A DNA stretch of 64,000 nucleotides from Rhizophagus irregularis (taxonomy: Eukaryota > Glomeromycota > Glomeromycetes > Glomerales > Glomeraceae). The stretch's first letter is position 1. Each line of letters begins with the position of its first letter. The translations under genes were made by a program, and so were the position numbers. Of the stretch, positions 1-12,901 are shown one piece after another. Location of the stretch: the NCBI RefSeq assembly GCF_026210795.1, contig NC_089447.1, positions 1,490,501 through 1,554,500 on the forward strand, written 5' to 3'. Below the pieces are notes generated by a model. The model was not told the DNA's origin, made no database searches, and saw only the letters and a list, made by a program, of their open reading frames with translations.

Positions 1-1461
1 GTCCTTCACTTCAAATTGATGCTTATAGACTTGCATTACAAGAATTACGTGATCATTCACTTGATCATGCCAGATATATATCAGCTGCAACAAAACTAAA
101 CGAAGTTCTGACAGCTCAAGGATATCCATCTTTCTCAATTGATAATACATGGGTTGATTCAACACAAAAACGTGCAAAATCTTTATTGGAAAGGTTGGAA
201 GTTGAATTAAAAAATTATAAGAATAATTTAATAAAAGAGAGCATAAGGGTAATTATATTTTCTTAAAATTAAACGATAAAAAATTTATTTGTAATTTTCA
301 TTTTATATCAGATGGGACACAATGATCTTGGCGATCATTATTATAATTGTGGAAATTTGACGAACGCGCTGAAATGTTATTCCAGAACTCGGGATTATTG
401 TACAACGGCCAAGCACGTTATAGAGATGTGCTTGAACGTTATCAAAGTTTCCATCGAACTGGGAAATTTTTCTCATGTACACAGTTATGTTATCAAAGCA
501 GAGTCTACTCCTGATATTCAACCGGCTGTACAAGCCAAGTTGAAAGTTGCCGCAGCTTTAGCTCATCTTGATAATAACAAGTATAAGTTAGCAGCGAGAT
601 TGTTCTTGGAGACCAGCTTTGAGATTTCTCAGCCAGCGAATAATTACTCTGAGGTACATTATAAGATTATTAGAATATTATTAACATGAAATATTTCCGA
701 TTTAATAATACCTGTTATATTGCAACAACAGGTTATCTCACCGAATGACATAGCTGTATATGGAGGACTATGTGCTCTTGCTTCATTTGATCGATCAGAA
801 CTCAAAAGCAAAGTGATTGATAATGCCGAATTCAAACAGTTCTTAGAACTTGAGCCTCATATTAGAGAGCTAATTCATGGATTTTACAATTCAAAATATT
901 CTGTTGTATTGGATATTTTGGACAAATGGAAGGTAAATTTATCAAATTTGTACGAGCATATGAGAGTATTATCTTTTCTACAAAATTTAAAATGATATCG
1001 CTTAAAATTATTAGAATGATTATTTGCTTGATCTTCACCTGCACAGTCACGTGGAAAACCTTTACGATAATATTCGTAAGAAAGCATTGGTACAATACTT
1101 TAGCCCTTTCCTTACGGTAGATATGAACAAGATGGCACAATCCTTTGGAACAAATGTTCCAAAATTGGAAAGAGAACTTGCCAAGTTGATTACGGAGAAT
1201 CATATTCAAGCACGAATTGATAGTCATAAAAAGGTTGAAATTATTGTTTTTTATATTAATATCCTTTTGGGAATGTTTTTAAGTTAAATTATGTTATTCT
1301 TTTTTTTTTAGATTTTATGTGCAAAACAACAAGATCAACGAAGTGGTATATTTTACAAAGCTTTGAAAATGGGTGACGAATTTGAACAGAGCACTAATGC
1401 CATGTTGCTACGTATGAATTTATTAAAAGCTAATCTCGTTGTAACAACAAATCAAAAGTAG
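1..1461 (+). CDS. CSN1: COP9 signalosome subunit 1 (CSN1/GPS1), 3' part
   Basis: Subunit of the COP9 signalosome, the complex that removes Nedd8 from cullin-RING ubiquitin ligases. The gene enters from the left edge, so its N-terminus is missing. Five exons read in frame: 1-248, 312-653, 732-932, 1015-1233 and 1312-1461 (TAG). The helical TPR-like middle contains [22 protein letters not shown]. It is followed by the C-terminal PCI/winged-helix part, with [22 protein letters not shown], and the [16 protein letters not shown] junction across the last intron. These blocks line up closely with animal and plant CSN1. The last intron has a GTTGAA donor, weaker than the others. The gene is convergent with the GAR transformylase gene. 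Identity is secure; exon ends are hand-placed. Confidence 0.93.
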
Positions 1462-1799
1462 ATATATTTATTTCCTTCTCTCTGCAGCTATTTATTTATT
1501 TATTTATTTATTTTTTTCTTTTTTTTTTCTTTTTTTTTTGAGCATATCAGCATTTAACTAATGATTTGATTTTATAGAAGTGATAACAGACGTCATAATT
1601 GATCTTTTATAAACAAGGTGATTCGATTTACGTTCAATTATATACACATACTATATACATTTATATGTATATATATATATGAGAAATGAAATAAATCAGT
1701 TTGGCAGGATTCAATTCAATAATACAATTACAAAAATTTCAGTATATAAAAATAAATTACATCACAATTTTGAGATCAAGTATAAATCTTTTTTTAAAT
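1462..1799. other. convergent intergenic spacer
   Basis: AT-rich spacer between the 3' ends of CSN1 and the GAR transformylase gene. It holds a short ATTT run, T-tracts and an AT dinucleotide run. I see no gene or RNA here; it probably contains both 3' UTRs. Confidence 0.6.
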
Positions 1800-2479
1800 T
1801 TAATGATTTAATTCATCCAAAATTTTCTTTACACACTGTACAATTAATCTATGCTCCACGGTATGAATTCGCGTTTCCAGATCATTTAATGAGTCAGTTT
1901 CAAATATTGAGACTTCTTCAATTAACAAAGGTTCACCTTTATCTACATCCGGAATGACTTTGTGGACCATGACTCCTGTTTTCGTAATTTCACCTTTTTT
2001 AAATGCTTCATAAGCTCTTTTGATGGAATCCGCACCTTTAGGATGAAAATTTAAAAATATAAATGAATTCAAATAAATATAGAGATAAAAAAAAGAAGAA
2101 TATAAATACCGTCAAATTGATTTGGTAAAGCAGGATGTAAATTAATAATATTTATGTCTTTAAAAAGATTCAAAAATTCTTCAGATAAAATATGCATCCA
2201 ACCAGCCAGAACAATTAAATTTGGATTATATTCTTTAATTTTTTTAGCAAGGTCTATATCATATTCTATACGGGTTTTACCCAAATCTTTATAAGGTTTT
2301 AAAGGAAAAATCAAAGTAGGAATTTCTGCTTGAGTAGCCCTAGTTAATCCATAAGCGGAGTCTTTATTTGAAACTACCAAAACAATTTGTCCATTGAGCG
2401 TTTTTGAATTAATTGCATCAATTATTGCTTGTAAATTTGAACCATTTCCTGAAATTAATACGACAATTCTAGGTGACAT
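1800..2479 (-). CDS. ADE8: phosphoribosylglycinamide formyltransferase (GAR transformylase)
   Basis: Transfers the formyl group of 10-formyl-THF to GAR, the third step of purine synthesis. Two exons, complement(2110-2479) and complement(1800-2035), encode 201 aa, close to yeast Ade8 and bacterial PurN. The substrate loop SGNGSNL is at residues 10-16. The INLHPALP block carries N113 and H115, and D155 sits in VDKGEPL; these match the N/H/D catalytic triad of the family. Start chosen at MSPRIVV; an upstream in-frame ATG would add a hydrophobic stretch not seen in the family. It is a stand-alone enzyme, as in fungi, not the fused animal protein. Divergent from the next gene across about 220 bp. 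Confidence 0.93.
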
Positions 2480-2702
2480 ATTTTTTTTAAATAAAAAAAG
2501 TAAAAGAAGAATACTTAAGAATACGAATAAATAAAATTTTTTAGAAATCATTCTCTTATTTCTTTTTGGGAATCTAGAATATATTATATATTGATTTTGT
2601 TGGCCAATGATAATACATTGATAATTTTGATCTACATTTTAATTATGTATAACAAATATAAAATAAAATTTTCTAAAAAAAAAAAATAAATTAAAAATAA
2701 AA
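2480..2702. promoter_or_regulatory. short divergent promoter region
   Basis: A 223-bp AT-rich spacer between the start codons of the GAR transformylase gene (leftward) and a small coiled-coil gene (rightward). It must hold the promoters and 5' UTRs of both. No recognised operator was seen. Confidence 0.45.
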
Positions 2703-3340
2703 ATGTCTAAAATCGTCGATGATTTTGAAAAAAATTTGAATGATTTGGATTCAGAATTGGACAATATACAAAAATGCGCGCAAGAAATATTACAAAAAGT
2801 GTATGTTATTTTTTTTTTTTCTAACGAAAAATATATTATATTATGTAGTTGAAATTTATTACATCATGTTGGGAGGCTTGGAAGTATTTTGATACAAAAA
2901 ATTTCGTTCGAATGTGAAGGGAGAAAAAAAAGGCTTGTTTAACTAATCAGAAAAAAAAATGATTTTTTTTTCCTTAATAGAGAGAATTCATTCTCTTATC
3001 CATATTCAATTAGTTCTGTTACAAGTAAATACTTTTTTTTTTTTATTCTAAATATTCTTAATTTACAAAGCATTATAATAAAATTTCTTTTTTAATTTAT
3101 TTAGATGAATTAAATGTTCTCTTATTAGCAACTCAACATTTTGAAAAAAGAGCCAAAAGTTTTGGAGTAACAAGTTTAACAACAAACTCAACCACAGCAG
3201 CATCAACCGATATAAAAGCAATTAATGAACCTGGCAGATTAAATACTATGGTAGAAGAAAAGAAACTTGCTGTAGATGCATTGAATCAAGAATCAAAACG
3301 TATTGCTGATAATGCTAAAGCTGCTTATCAATTACAATAA
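2703..3340 (+). CDS. small coiled-coil protein, unrecognised
   Basis: Three exons (2703-2800, 2981-3024, 3105-3340) join in phase to a 125-aa protein. It opens with MSKIVDDFEKNLNDLDSELDNI, a clear heptad-like helix, and has a second helix, NELNVLLLATQHFEKRAKSFG. After a Thr/Ser-rich linker comes a final charged helix (MVEEKKLAVDALNQESKRIADNAKAA) that ends in YQLQ. The pattern of short helices fits a subunit of a helical assembly such as a Mediator, DASH or BLOC-type complex, but I cannot assign one. Consistent GT-AG junctions and phase argue that it is real. The middle exon is only 44 bp. Confidence 0.75.
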
Positions 3341-3518
3341 TAAATTAATTAGTACAACGATTTTATGTAATTTTTTTTTTCTTTTTACGAAAATTAATGT
3401 TTATGAATTATACAAACATAATTAATTATATTAATACAAATTTAAGAAAGTAGTTAGAAAAAAAAATCCAAGAAACAATATAAGGAAAAAATATATAAAA
3501 AAAAATAGATTATTCCAA

Positions 3519-4729
3519 TTAAGAAATAAAAGAACACTCGCTAAATAATTTTCCTTTAGCGGTTAATTCTTCATTTTCGCCAATTTTGACATGCGCCTCC
3601 GCTTCATTAAACCATTGATAGACATAAGGTTTAGCGACAAAAGCTAAAATAAAAAAAAACAAATTGAAAGGTTTTAGTAAAAATATATATATTATTGTTA
3701 TATCTCTTTTTTTTTATTTTACCTTGCACAATTTTCTTCAAGAAATAGGGAACCTCGTTCAAAACATCAATTTTATCCATAAGAACGTCAAGTTTGATTT
3801 CCAAAAAAGCAGAGAAATCTTCATCAGTTTCCAAAGTTTTTCCTTCCCAAGTATATTTAATTTTCGTGGGGACTTTATATTTTGTTTCAGGATCCAAACT
3901 TGTTTCCAAGAATTGTGCCATGTTCTTCACGGAAACACCCACCAATTTATTATTCACGACTAAACTTCCTTGATTAATTTTTTTACTTCCATAATTTGGA
4001 GTTGTTTCAAACTCACACATTGATAAAGAAGCAACATCAGATTGGAAATTAACAAAATTCCAACGTGATGCAATCAAATGTGGACGCATTCCTTGAATAG
4101 CGTGAACAAATAATCCAACTCCAGTAACATCGAATGCTCGACCATCAACGACCATATTCCCTTTAACATTACCCTTTGGCCAAAATTTATGCTCAACGAA
4201 TCCAGATGATTTATCTTGACCAAAGTAAGTCTTCCCTCCTCCAATTTTGAATCCACGATCAATTCGTTCAAATTCAAAAGAAACGATTAGCTCTTTATGC
4301 GTTAAATTTACAGCATATTTATTACATTCAGGATTAAGTTTAATCGACATATTATTTGCACTGGCTGATCGTCGATCCGGTGAAAGAGTGAAATTGGTCA
4401 TATTTACTGATTTAAAGGTATTGACTCCATTACCAAAGAAACGAGAAGTAAATTGGATCGTAGGATTCCATAAACTATATAAAGGAACGTTCATTGTATA
4501 TCAAAATTATTGAATCCAAATGAATTGAAACTTGTTCCTCAAAATTAAAATACCCGATATTTGAATGAATCATTTGAACAAAAGCAAAATGTCCCTCGTT
4601 AGTAGCCAAATAGAATGTTTGCGTTTCAGTTGAAGAACCTGATGCCAAAGTCCATTCAAGATCTTTCGGAGCAACATCTGAATAAAGGCTATCTTTAGCT
4701 AAATCACCGGCAACATGAAGGTTGGACAT
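3519..4729 (-). CDS. SVF1: Svf1-like survival factor
   Basis: Homologue of yeast Svf1, a lipocalin-fold protein needed for survival under oxidative stress and tied to ceramide/sphingolipid handling. Exons complement(4554-4729), complement(3723-4474) and complement(3519-3643) give 350 aa. Family blocks seen: DLEWTLASGSSTETQTFYLA near the start, FVQMIHSNIGLWNP across the first intron, SSGFVEHKFWPKG, HAIQGMRPHLIASRWNFVNFQS, and a C-terminal FSECSFIS. It is shorter than yeast Svf1, mainly because the acidic insert of the yeast protein is absent. The first intron (79 nt) was placed by restoring the IHSN-IG-hydrophobic block; an ATG inside that intron is not the start. Confidence 0.9.
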
Positions 4730-5101
4730 TTTTTTTTAATGATACTTCAAAAAAACGAATTTTTAACGATTAATTCCAAATGTTAGAAATTATCTGAAAA
4801 ACTTTTTTGAGTTAAACCAAACCTTTTACCTAAATATAAAGTTAATAAATACGCTTAAAAATGTTTGAAATTTCAAATGACGTTAAAATTTCAATATCAA
4901 GTGGGAAAAAATCCATAGCTATTTATTGAATTCTTTTCTGCGGATCTTATGCGTAATTACGCCTTTAATTTTTACCTTTTAGGTCTAAAGGATATGCATG
5001 ATGATGATTAACCTAGGCCGGCATTATAAATATGGCAAATTTTAATAACCGATTAAAAAAAAAAAAGGATGTTCAGGGAATTATTCTTTTCTGCACTTAA
5101 A
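4730..5101. promoter_or_regulatory. divergent promoter region SVF1/DUS2
   Basis: A 372-bp AT-rich spacer between the divergent start codons of the Svf1-like gene and DUS2. It contains poly-A runs and no open frame worth calling. It should hold both promoters; no specific site was recognised. Confidence 0.45.
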
Positions 5102-7027
<1,926 letters not shown>

Positions 7028-7236
7028 AAATATTTAATTAACAAAGTTAATTCCGTGTGATTAATTTAGCTTAACATTGAAGACTTAAATTCTAATAATG
7101 AGAATTAAATATTTATAATTTTTAAAAGAATCTATTATTAAAGTCTTTCATCTTTATAAAACTCAAAAAGTTAAATAATAATAAAAATTTTTTTTTTCTC
7201 GTCTATAAATGATGATAAATAAAAAAAAAATAATTT

Positions 7237-9247
7237 TTAAGCTTCAGCTCGTCCAATAGTATGAACACGGAATCCAATATTTCGCAATTTTTCGGCGTCG
7301 AGAATAAGACGTCCGTCGAAAATGAAAGCTGGTTTATGCATTTGATCGTAAATTTTTTGATAATCTAATTCCTAATATTAGGTTTTGCATTAGGTTTAGT
7401 ATTAGGTTTAGTATTAGGTTTAGTATTAGAGTTAGAACATGAATCAACAACGATATTATAACAATACTAACTTTAAATTCATCCCATTCAGTGGCGATTA
7501 CTATAGCATCCGCATCTTCAGATGCCTCGTATGCGGATTTTGCAATCGTAACGCGGTTTTTTACTAAGGTTTGTTAAAAAAAAAGAACATTATTAAAAAA
7601 ATAATAATAATATTTTATAAACATTTTTTTTTTTACTTACATTGTTTAGTATTATCGACAACACCAGGTTCACTCAAATCAAGAAAGATTTGTTCGGTAG
7701 TAACTTTTGGATCATAAATACGAACTTTGGCATTCTCTTGAATAAAATCTTTACATAAAGTAATAGCAGCTGATTCACGAGTATCACCAGTATCTTTCTT
7801 AAAAGCAAATCCAAATATAGCGATTTTTTTATTTGTGATGGTATTAAACAGAGTTTTAATAACATGAGAAACAAAACGTTTCTTTTGATATTCATTTAAA
7901 TCAACTACTTGTTTCCAATATGCTGCAACTTCAGGTAAATTAAGTTGTTCTGATAAATAAACCAAATTCAAAATGTCTTTTTGAAAGCAACTACCACCGA
8001 ATCCAACAGAAGCTTTTAAGAATTTGGGACCAATACGTGTATCTCTTCCACATGCATAAGCAACTTCATCAATATCAGCGCCTGTTGCTTCACAAATTGC
8101 AGACAAAGCATTAATTGATGAAATACGTTGAGCCAACAAAGCATTGGCAGCCTATGGGGGGGGAGGGGGAAATGGAAATATATAAATAAATAAAAAAAAA
8201 ATATATATATAAATATATATGTATATATATATTTATTTATTCTTATAATTACCAATTTTGAAAGTTCAGATGACCATAAATTGGTGGTAATAATACGATC
8301 GGTAGGAACCCAATGAGCATAAACTTCAACTAATGCTTGTTGAGCTTTCATACCTTCTGGAGTTTGTAAACCTCCAATTAATACACGATCAGGGTTTAAT
8401 AAATCATTGATAGCAGTTCCTTCAGCAAGAAATTCCGGATTAGATAAAATATCAAACCGAATATTTTCATTGCTATTAGCTTCTAAAATTGTACGCATGC
8501 TTTCTGCAGTACGGCATGGTACAGTAGATTTTTCAACAACGATCTTTGAACTTTTCGCGACATCAGCAATTTGACGGGTAGCTGATTCAACATAACTAAC
8601 CAAAAAAAAAAAATGATTAATTTTTTTAATTAATAATTCTTTCATAAAATAATTTATTAAATGAATAAATAAATAAAATATATGATGAATAATATTAAAT
8701 TATAGAATTAAAATATTAAACCCCCTTTAAAAAGTAAATACTTACGCCAAGTCAGCGGCAAAACCAGCACCCAAACCAGATTTTTTTGTTGGAGTATTCA
8801 CGGACACAAAAATTAAGTCAGCTTCCAAAACAGATTGTTCAACTTGGGTAGTAAAGAATAAATTTTTTCCACGACGTTCAAAAACAATTTTATCAAGACC
8901 AGGTTCATAAATTGGAAGATGATCAGAATTCCAAGCAGCAATACGAGACTCATTTAAATCAACAATTGTAACATCTATATCATGACATTTATAAGCGATG
9001 ACAGCACAAGTTGGACCACCTAAATTTGTATTATAAAGCAAATTTTTTTTTGATTCAGATGTTAGAAATATAATTATAAAATAAAATAAAAAATCAACAG
9101 ATACTTTTTTTAATTTATCAGGAGGTTTAGAGGGGAAAACCTCCCACCTCCTTAATTCATTAAGTGGTCATTTGATATTTTGATATTTTGATATCTACCG
9201 ACATAACCGGCTCCAAGACAACAGATCTTCTTTACTTGAGTGGTCAT
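7237..9247 (-). CDS. UGDH: UDP-glucose 6-dehydrogenase
   Basis: Oxidises UDP-glucose to UDP-glucuronate with two NAD. Six exons, complement of 9199-9247, 8746-9019, 8253-8595, 7641-8151, 7472-7563 and 7237-7371, give 467 aa. The NAD-binding GAGYVGGPT is split by the first intron. Other family blocks are [34 protein letters not shown] and [16 protein letters not shown] with catalytic C277, then [15 protein letters not shown] and FDGRLILD. It is slightly shorter than human UGDH (494 aa) at the C-terminus. Tail-to-tail with DUS2. The product could feed glucuronate-containing wall polymers, which is inference. Intron 5 holds a short GGTTTAGTATTA repeat. Confidence 0.95.
7379..7431. repeat. intronic 12-bp tandem repeat (GGTTTAGTATTA)
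   Basis: Three near-perfect copies plus partial ends of GGTTTAGTATTA inside the UGDH intron between 7372 and 7471. The TTAGGTT core recalls a telomere-like word, but the unit is 12 bp and the array is tiny. Confidence 0.7.
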
Positions 9248-12200
9248 ATTTTATAATCTTGTTATTTAAAGAATTTCTTTTTATTTTTTCTATTTTCAGA
9301 ATGAAAACGATCTTTATATTACAATTTTTTTTTTTTTTTTAATTAATAAATTTAGGTAAACCGGTAATTTATAAATATAATTCAATGATTAATTTCTTAT
9401 CTTCAAAACCATGCAAGAAACTCTACCTTTTCAGGAATTTAATCTTTATTTACTTGTTGGTTATTGCATCTTTTGTTTATTAGAACATTGTAATTAATCC
9501 AATCAAGTAATACGAAAAAAATTTTTGTTTTGTACGACTTTAACATAATTTCAAATGATAATAAATCGGAAACAGTTCGGAATTATTAACTTCTTTATTT
9601 GAAATTTATTTTCTTGCAAGGGAAATATTTAATAATTTTGGTGTAGCCACGAGATTTAATCGTGCGTAGAATGAAAATTTTTACTATAACTTTTGTAGAT
9701 AAAATTTTATATTAACCACAGGATTTTAGACATGTTTTTTTTACCGCAGTTTTATTAATTTTATCCGAAAAAATCTGTCAAAAAAAAAAGAGTTTCGGCA
9801 AAGATCGAAATTATTTTTTTTTGAAAATCGGGTTTCATTTACATACAGATCTTTGTAATAATAATTATCAAATAAAAGGAGAGAATTAATAAAATTGATA
9901 ACCTAATATATTAAATATATTATTATAATTTATTTAATTTTTTTAAAATTAATGAAAAAAGATTATCAAAATGTCAAAAAAAAAAAAAATGGTAAAGAAA
10001 ATGAAAGGAGAAAAAAAAAGTTAAAATAAAATCAAACTTTAAAAAAATGAGAAAATTATTTTAAATATTTTCAATTTACTTATTATATATATATAAATAT
10101 TACATTAACATTACTTTGATAATTTCCCTGTTAATCATCAGACAATCTGACGATCTGATAAAAAATTTGAAATATATATATATATTTTTTTGGCCGAAAT
10201 TAAAAAAAAATTTTAAGATTAGATGTCGTCTTACAATTTTAAAAAAAATGTTTAAGGGACTCCTATTCCCATTTTAATGTCTTTTTTAAGGTAAGTGACT
10301 TTTTTTTTTTATAAAGTTTCATTGGTTCCATACAAAGAGAGTTTTTGGAGGCTTCTTTCCAAATGAGGAAGAACAATATTTATCATTTGAAAACTTTTTT
10401 TTTCAATCCGAAGAAGGAAATTATTATTTCATTGAAGAAAAAAAAAATGAATTGACCTAAAGAAGATCTTCTTTCATTATTGAATACACTTTCAAGGTTA
10501 GATGGTATGAATGTGTTGAATGGCTCAGACCATGAAAGAAAAGCCACACGGAATTGATGAAAGAGAAATCATTGAGAAAAAAAAAAAAAAAAAAAAAGAG
10601 AGAGAATAAATGAGGCGTCAAAAAAGAGGCGCAATATCATTTTGAACCGGATAAATGGATAAAATATAATAAGGTATAATAAAAAAAAAAAAGGATAAAA
10701 CGGATACTCCGAAAAATAATTAAAATTTGAACATTTCACATGATTTTTAAATAAAAAATAAAAAAAAAAATTTTTAGTTTTTTAACGTTCTAAAAAGCAT
10801 TCTGAGAATAACTCAAAAAGCTAAGCATTGCTACACCTGATTATGTGAAAAAAAAAATACCCTTTCACACGCCGAACTGGTACAATTGTGAAACATAAAA
10901 TAAGGACCCAGAGAAATACAAAAACACAAAACACTCCCGCAATAGGTTTCAATAGAATCAAAAATAGGATAGATTAATTCTAATGATATCATGACCCAAG
11001 ATATTCAGGGTCTAAACAGAGTAAAAATCGTAGGGTAGATCAGATTGAGGATGACTTTCAAGTGGCTTAGTATTAAAGAAATTGATAATTCATAATTGAT
11101 CACATAACTAACAAATAAACTTTTTTCCGCTATAAATAATTTTGTTATATTTGAGCAGTTTTATTTTGGATTTATCATCATAAAAAATGTGTGTATGATA
11201 TTATAAAACTTTAATTATTAATCTATAAATACTGTAATTGATAGTTTATGCGATACGTAAATCTTTTTTTTCTCTTATGTATAAGAATCTTTTGAAATCT
11301 GCTGACAGATTTATGTGAGTTATAATTCAACAAGGTTTCGAACAGGAAAAAAAACTAATGATATTAACACATGTCGATTACGAATTTTTTTGTCCTTCAT
11401 TTCTAATTTAAGTGTATGTTTATTTGTAATCATTTTAGTTTTTTAAAAAAACCTCCTTGTAAACAAAAAAAGCGAAAGTAATGATTTCTTTTCTTGTAAA
11501 ACTCGTAAAAAATAATAATAATTGTTATTATAATTATATTATTATTGTTATTGTTATTATTATTATTATTATATATATATATATTTATTTATTTTATATT
11601 ATTATATTATTTTATATATATATATATATATAAATAATAACAATAATAATAATTATTATTATTATAATAATTATAATAATAATAACAATAATAATTGATG
11701 ATGATGATGATAATAATAATTTTTAATTAACTGAAACAAAAACGAAAATAGATCAAAAAAAAAAAAAAAATTTGAATTTGAATTTGCCACACTTAAAAAT
11801 TTGAGGCGTTGTTATTTTTATTTTTTTTTTCCTGACTTTTCCTTTAATTCTTATTGTGAAATCCTGTCCTTTCACCTGCCCTCCTTCAAGTTCTTTTCTT
11901 TTCAAAGTATCTTCTTTCTATTTTATCCAAAAGAAGGGCCATTTGTTTTTTTTTATTTAAAAGATTAAAATAATAAATACCCCCCAAAAATTTATTTGTG
12001 TTTCCCGAATACTGTGTTACAATATATAAGTATATTATATTTCAATCAAAATCTTTTGAAAATCTGAATTTATTATTTTTATGTTGTTTTGGATTTTCAA
12101 TTGTGTAACAGTATAAAAAAAGATTCCCTCTTTATAATATAAATGGATTTATTGTTGTGATACCTTAAATAAATATCAGTCATCAAACTGAAAAAAAAAA

Positions 12201-12901
12201 AAAAATTGATTTTCATCGTAAAAAATTTTCGGCTTTGCCATTGGCTGATGTTTTGATACTTGAAGCCAGCAAACAAACAGCTAAATAAACAGTCATCTGG
12301 AGTTTTCTTGCTTTTTTACCGGCTGCGAATTTTTTTTTTCAATCGGAAAAAAAAACACTTTCGTGTGTTTTTTTTTTGCTCTATTTTTTTTTAATTTTTT
12401 TTACGTCTTCCCGCACCGACCGCCTTTTTTTTCTTATTGTGCGAGGTTTCTTTTTTGTATCATATAATCACTTGTTCTCTTTGAAACAAACAATAAAATT
12501 TTGTAACGTTTTTTTTATTATTTACGACGACTTTAAACGACGTAAAAAAAATTATTTTTTTTTTTTGTGACGCTGCGGCCTTAAGGAAACGAAAAAAAAA
12601 ATTTATATATATAAAAAAAAATCTCTTAGGAGAGAATAAAAAAAAATTTTTTCTTTTAACATTAAAGAAAAATAAAAAAAAAATTTATTATCTTTGAGAT
12701 AAATTCTTACGATTTTTTTACGAAAATTTTTTACCCTTTTATGAAACCAACGGTACTTTACTTTTTTAATAAATAATATAATATAAAAAAAAAAAAAGAA
12801 AAAAAAAACCAAGATATATATATAAAGAAAAAAATTTTTTTTTCTTTCTTTTTTTTTCCTTCAAAATACTTCAAAAAAAAAACCGATACGAAAAAAAAAT
12901 T
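9248..12901. other. 3.65-kb gene-free AT-rich region
   Basis: Between UGDH and the CP2 gene I found no open frame with codon-like composition or splice logic. The stretch has many poly-A/T tracts, an AT-rich palindrome (11510-11700), and pyrimidine-rich runs close to the CP2 start. It is the longest gene-free stretch in the conserved half and lies directly upstream of a transcription-factor gene, so regulatory content is possible but unproven. Confidence 0.6.
11510..11700. repeat. AT-only palindromic repeat
   Basis: An AAT/ATT trinucleotide tract, then (AT)n, a short centre near 11600, (AT)n again and the complementary trinucleotide tract. The whole can fold on itself with arms of roughly 80 nt. 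There is almost no G or C apart from scattered GTT/AAC. Probably a hairpin-prone microsatellite. Confidence 0.75.

Noticed and set aside
3664..3963. Plus-strand frames across the Svf1-like gene
   Set aside because: Antisense shadows of the well-supported minus-strand exon.
7379..7431. Interstitial telomere repeat
   Set aside because: Unit is GGTTTAGTATTA (12 bp), not TTAGGG, and lies in an intron with only three to four copies.
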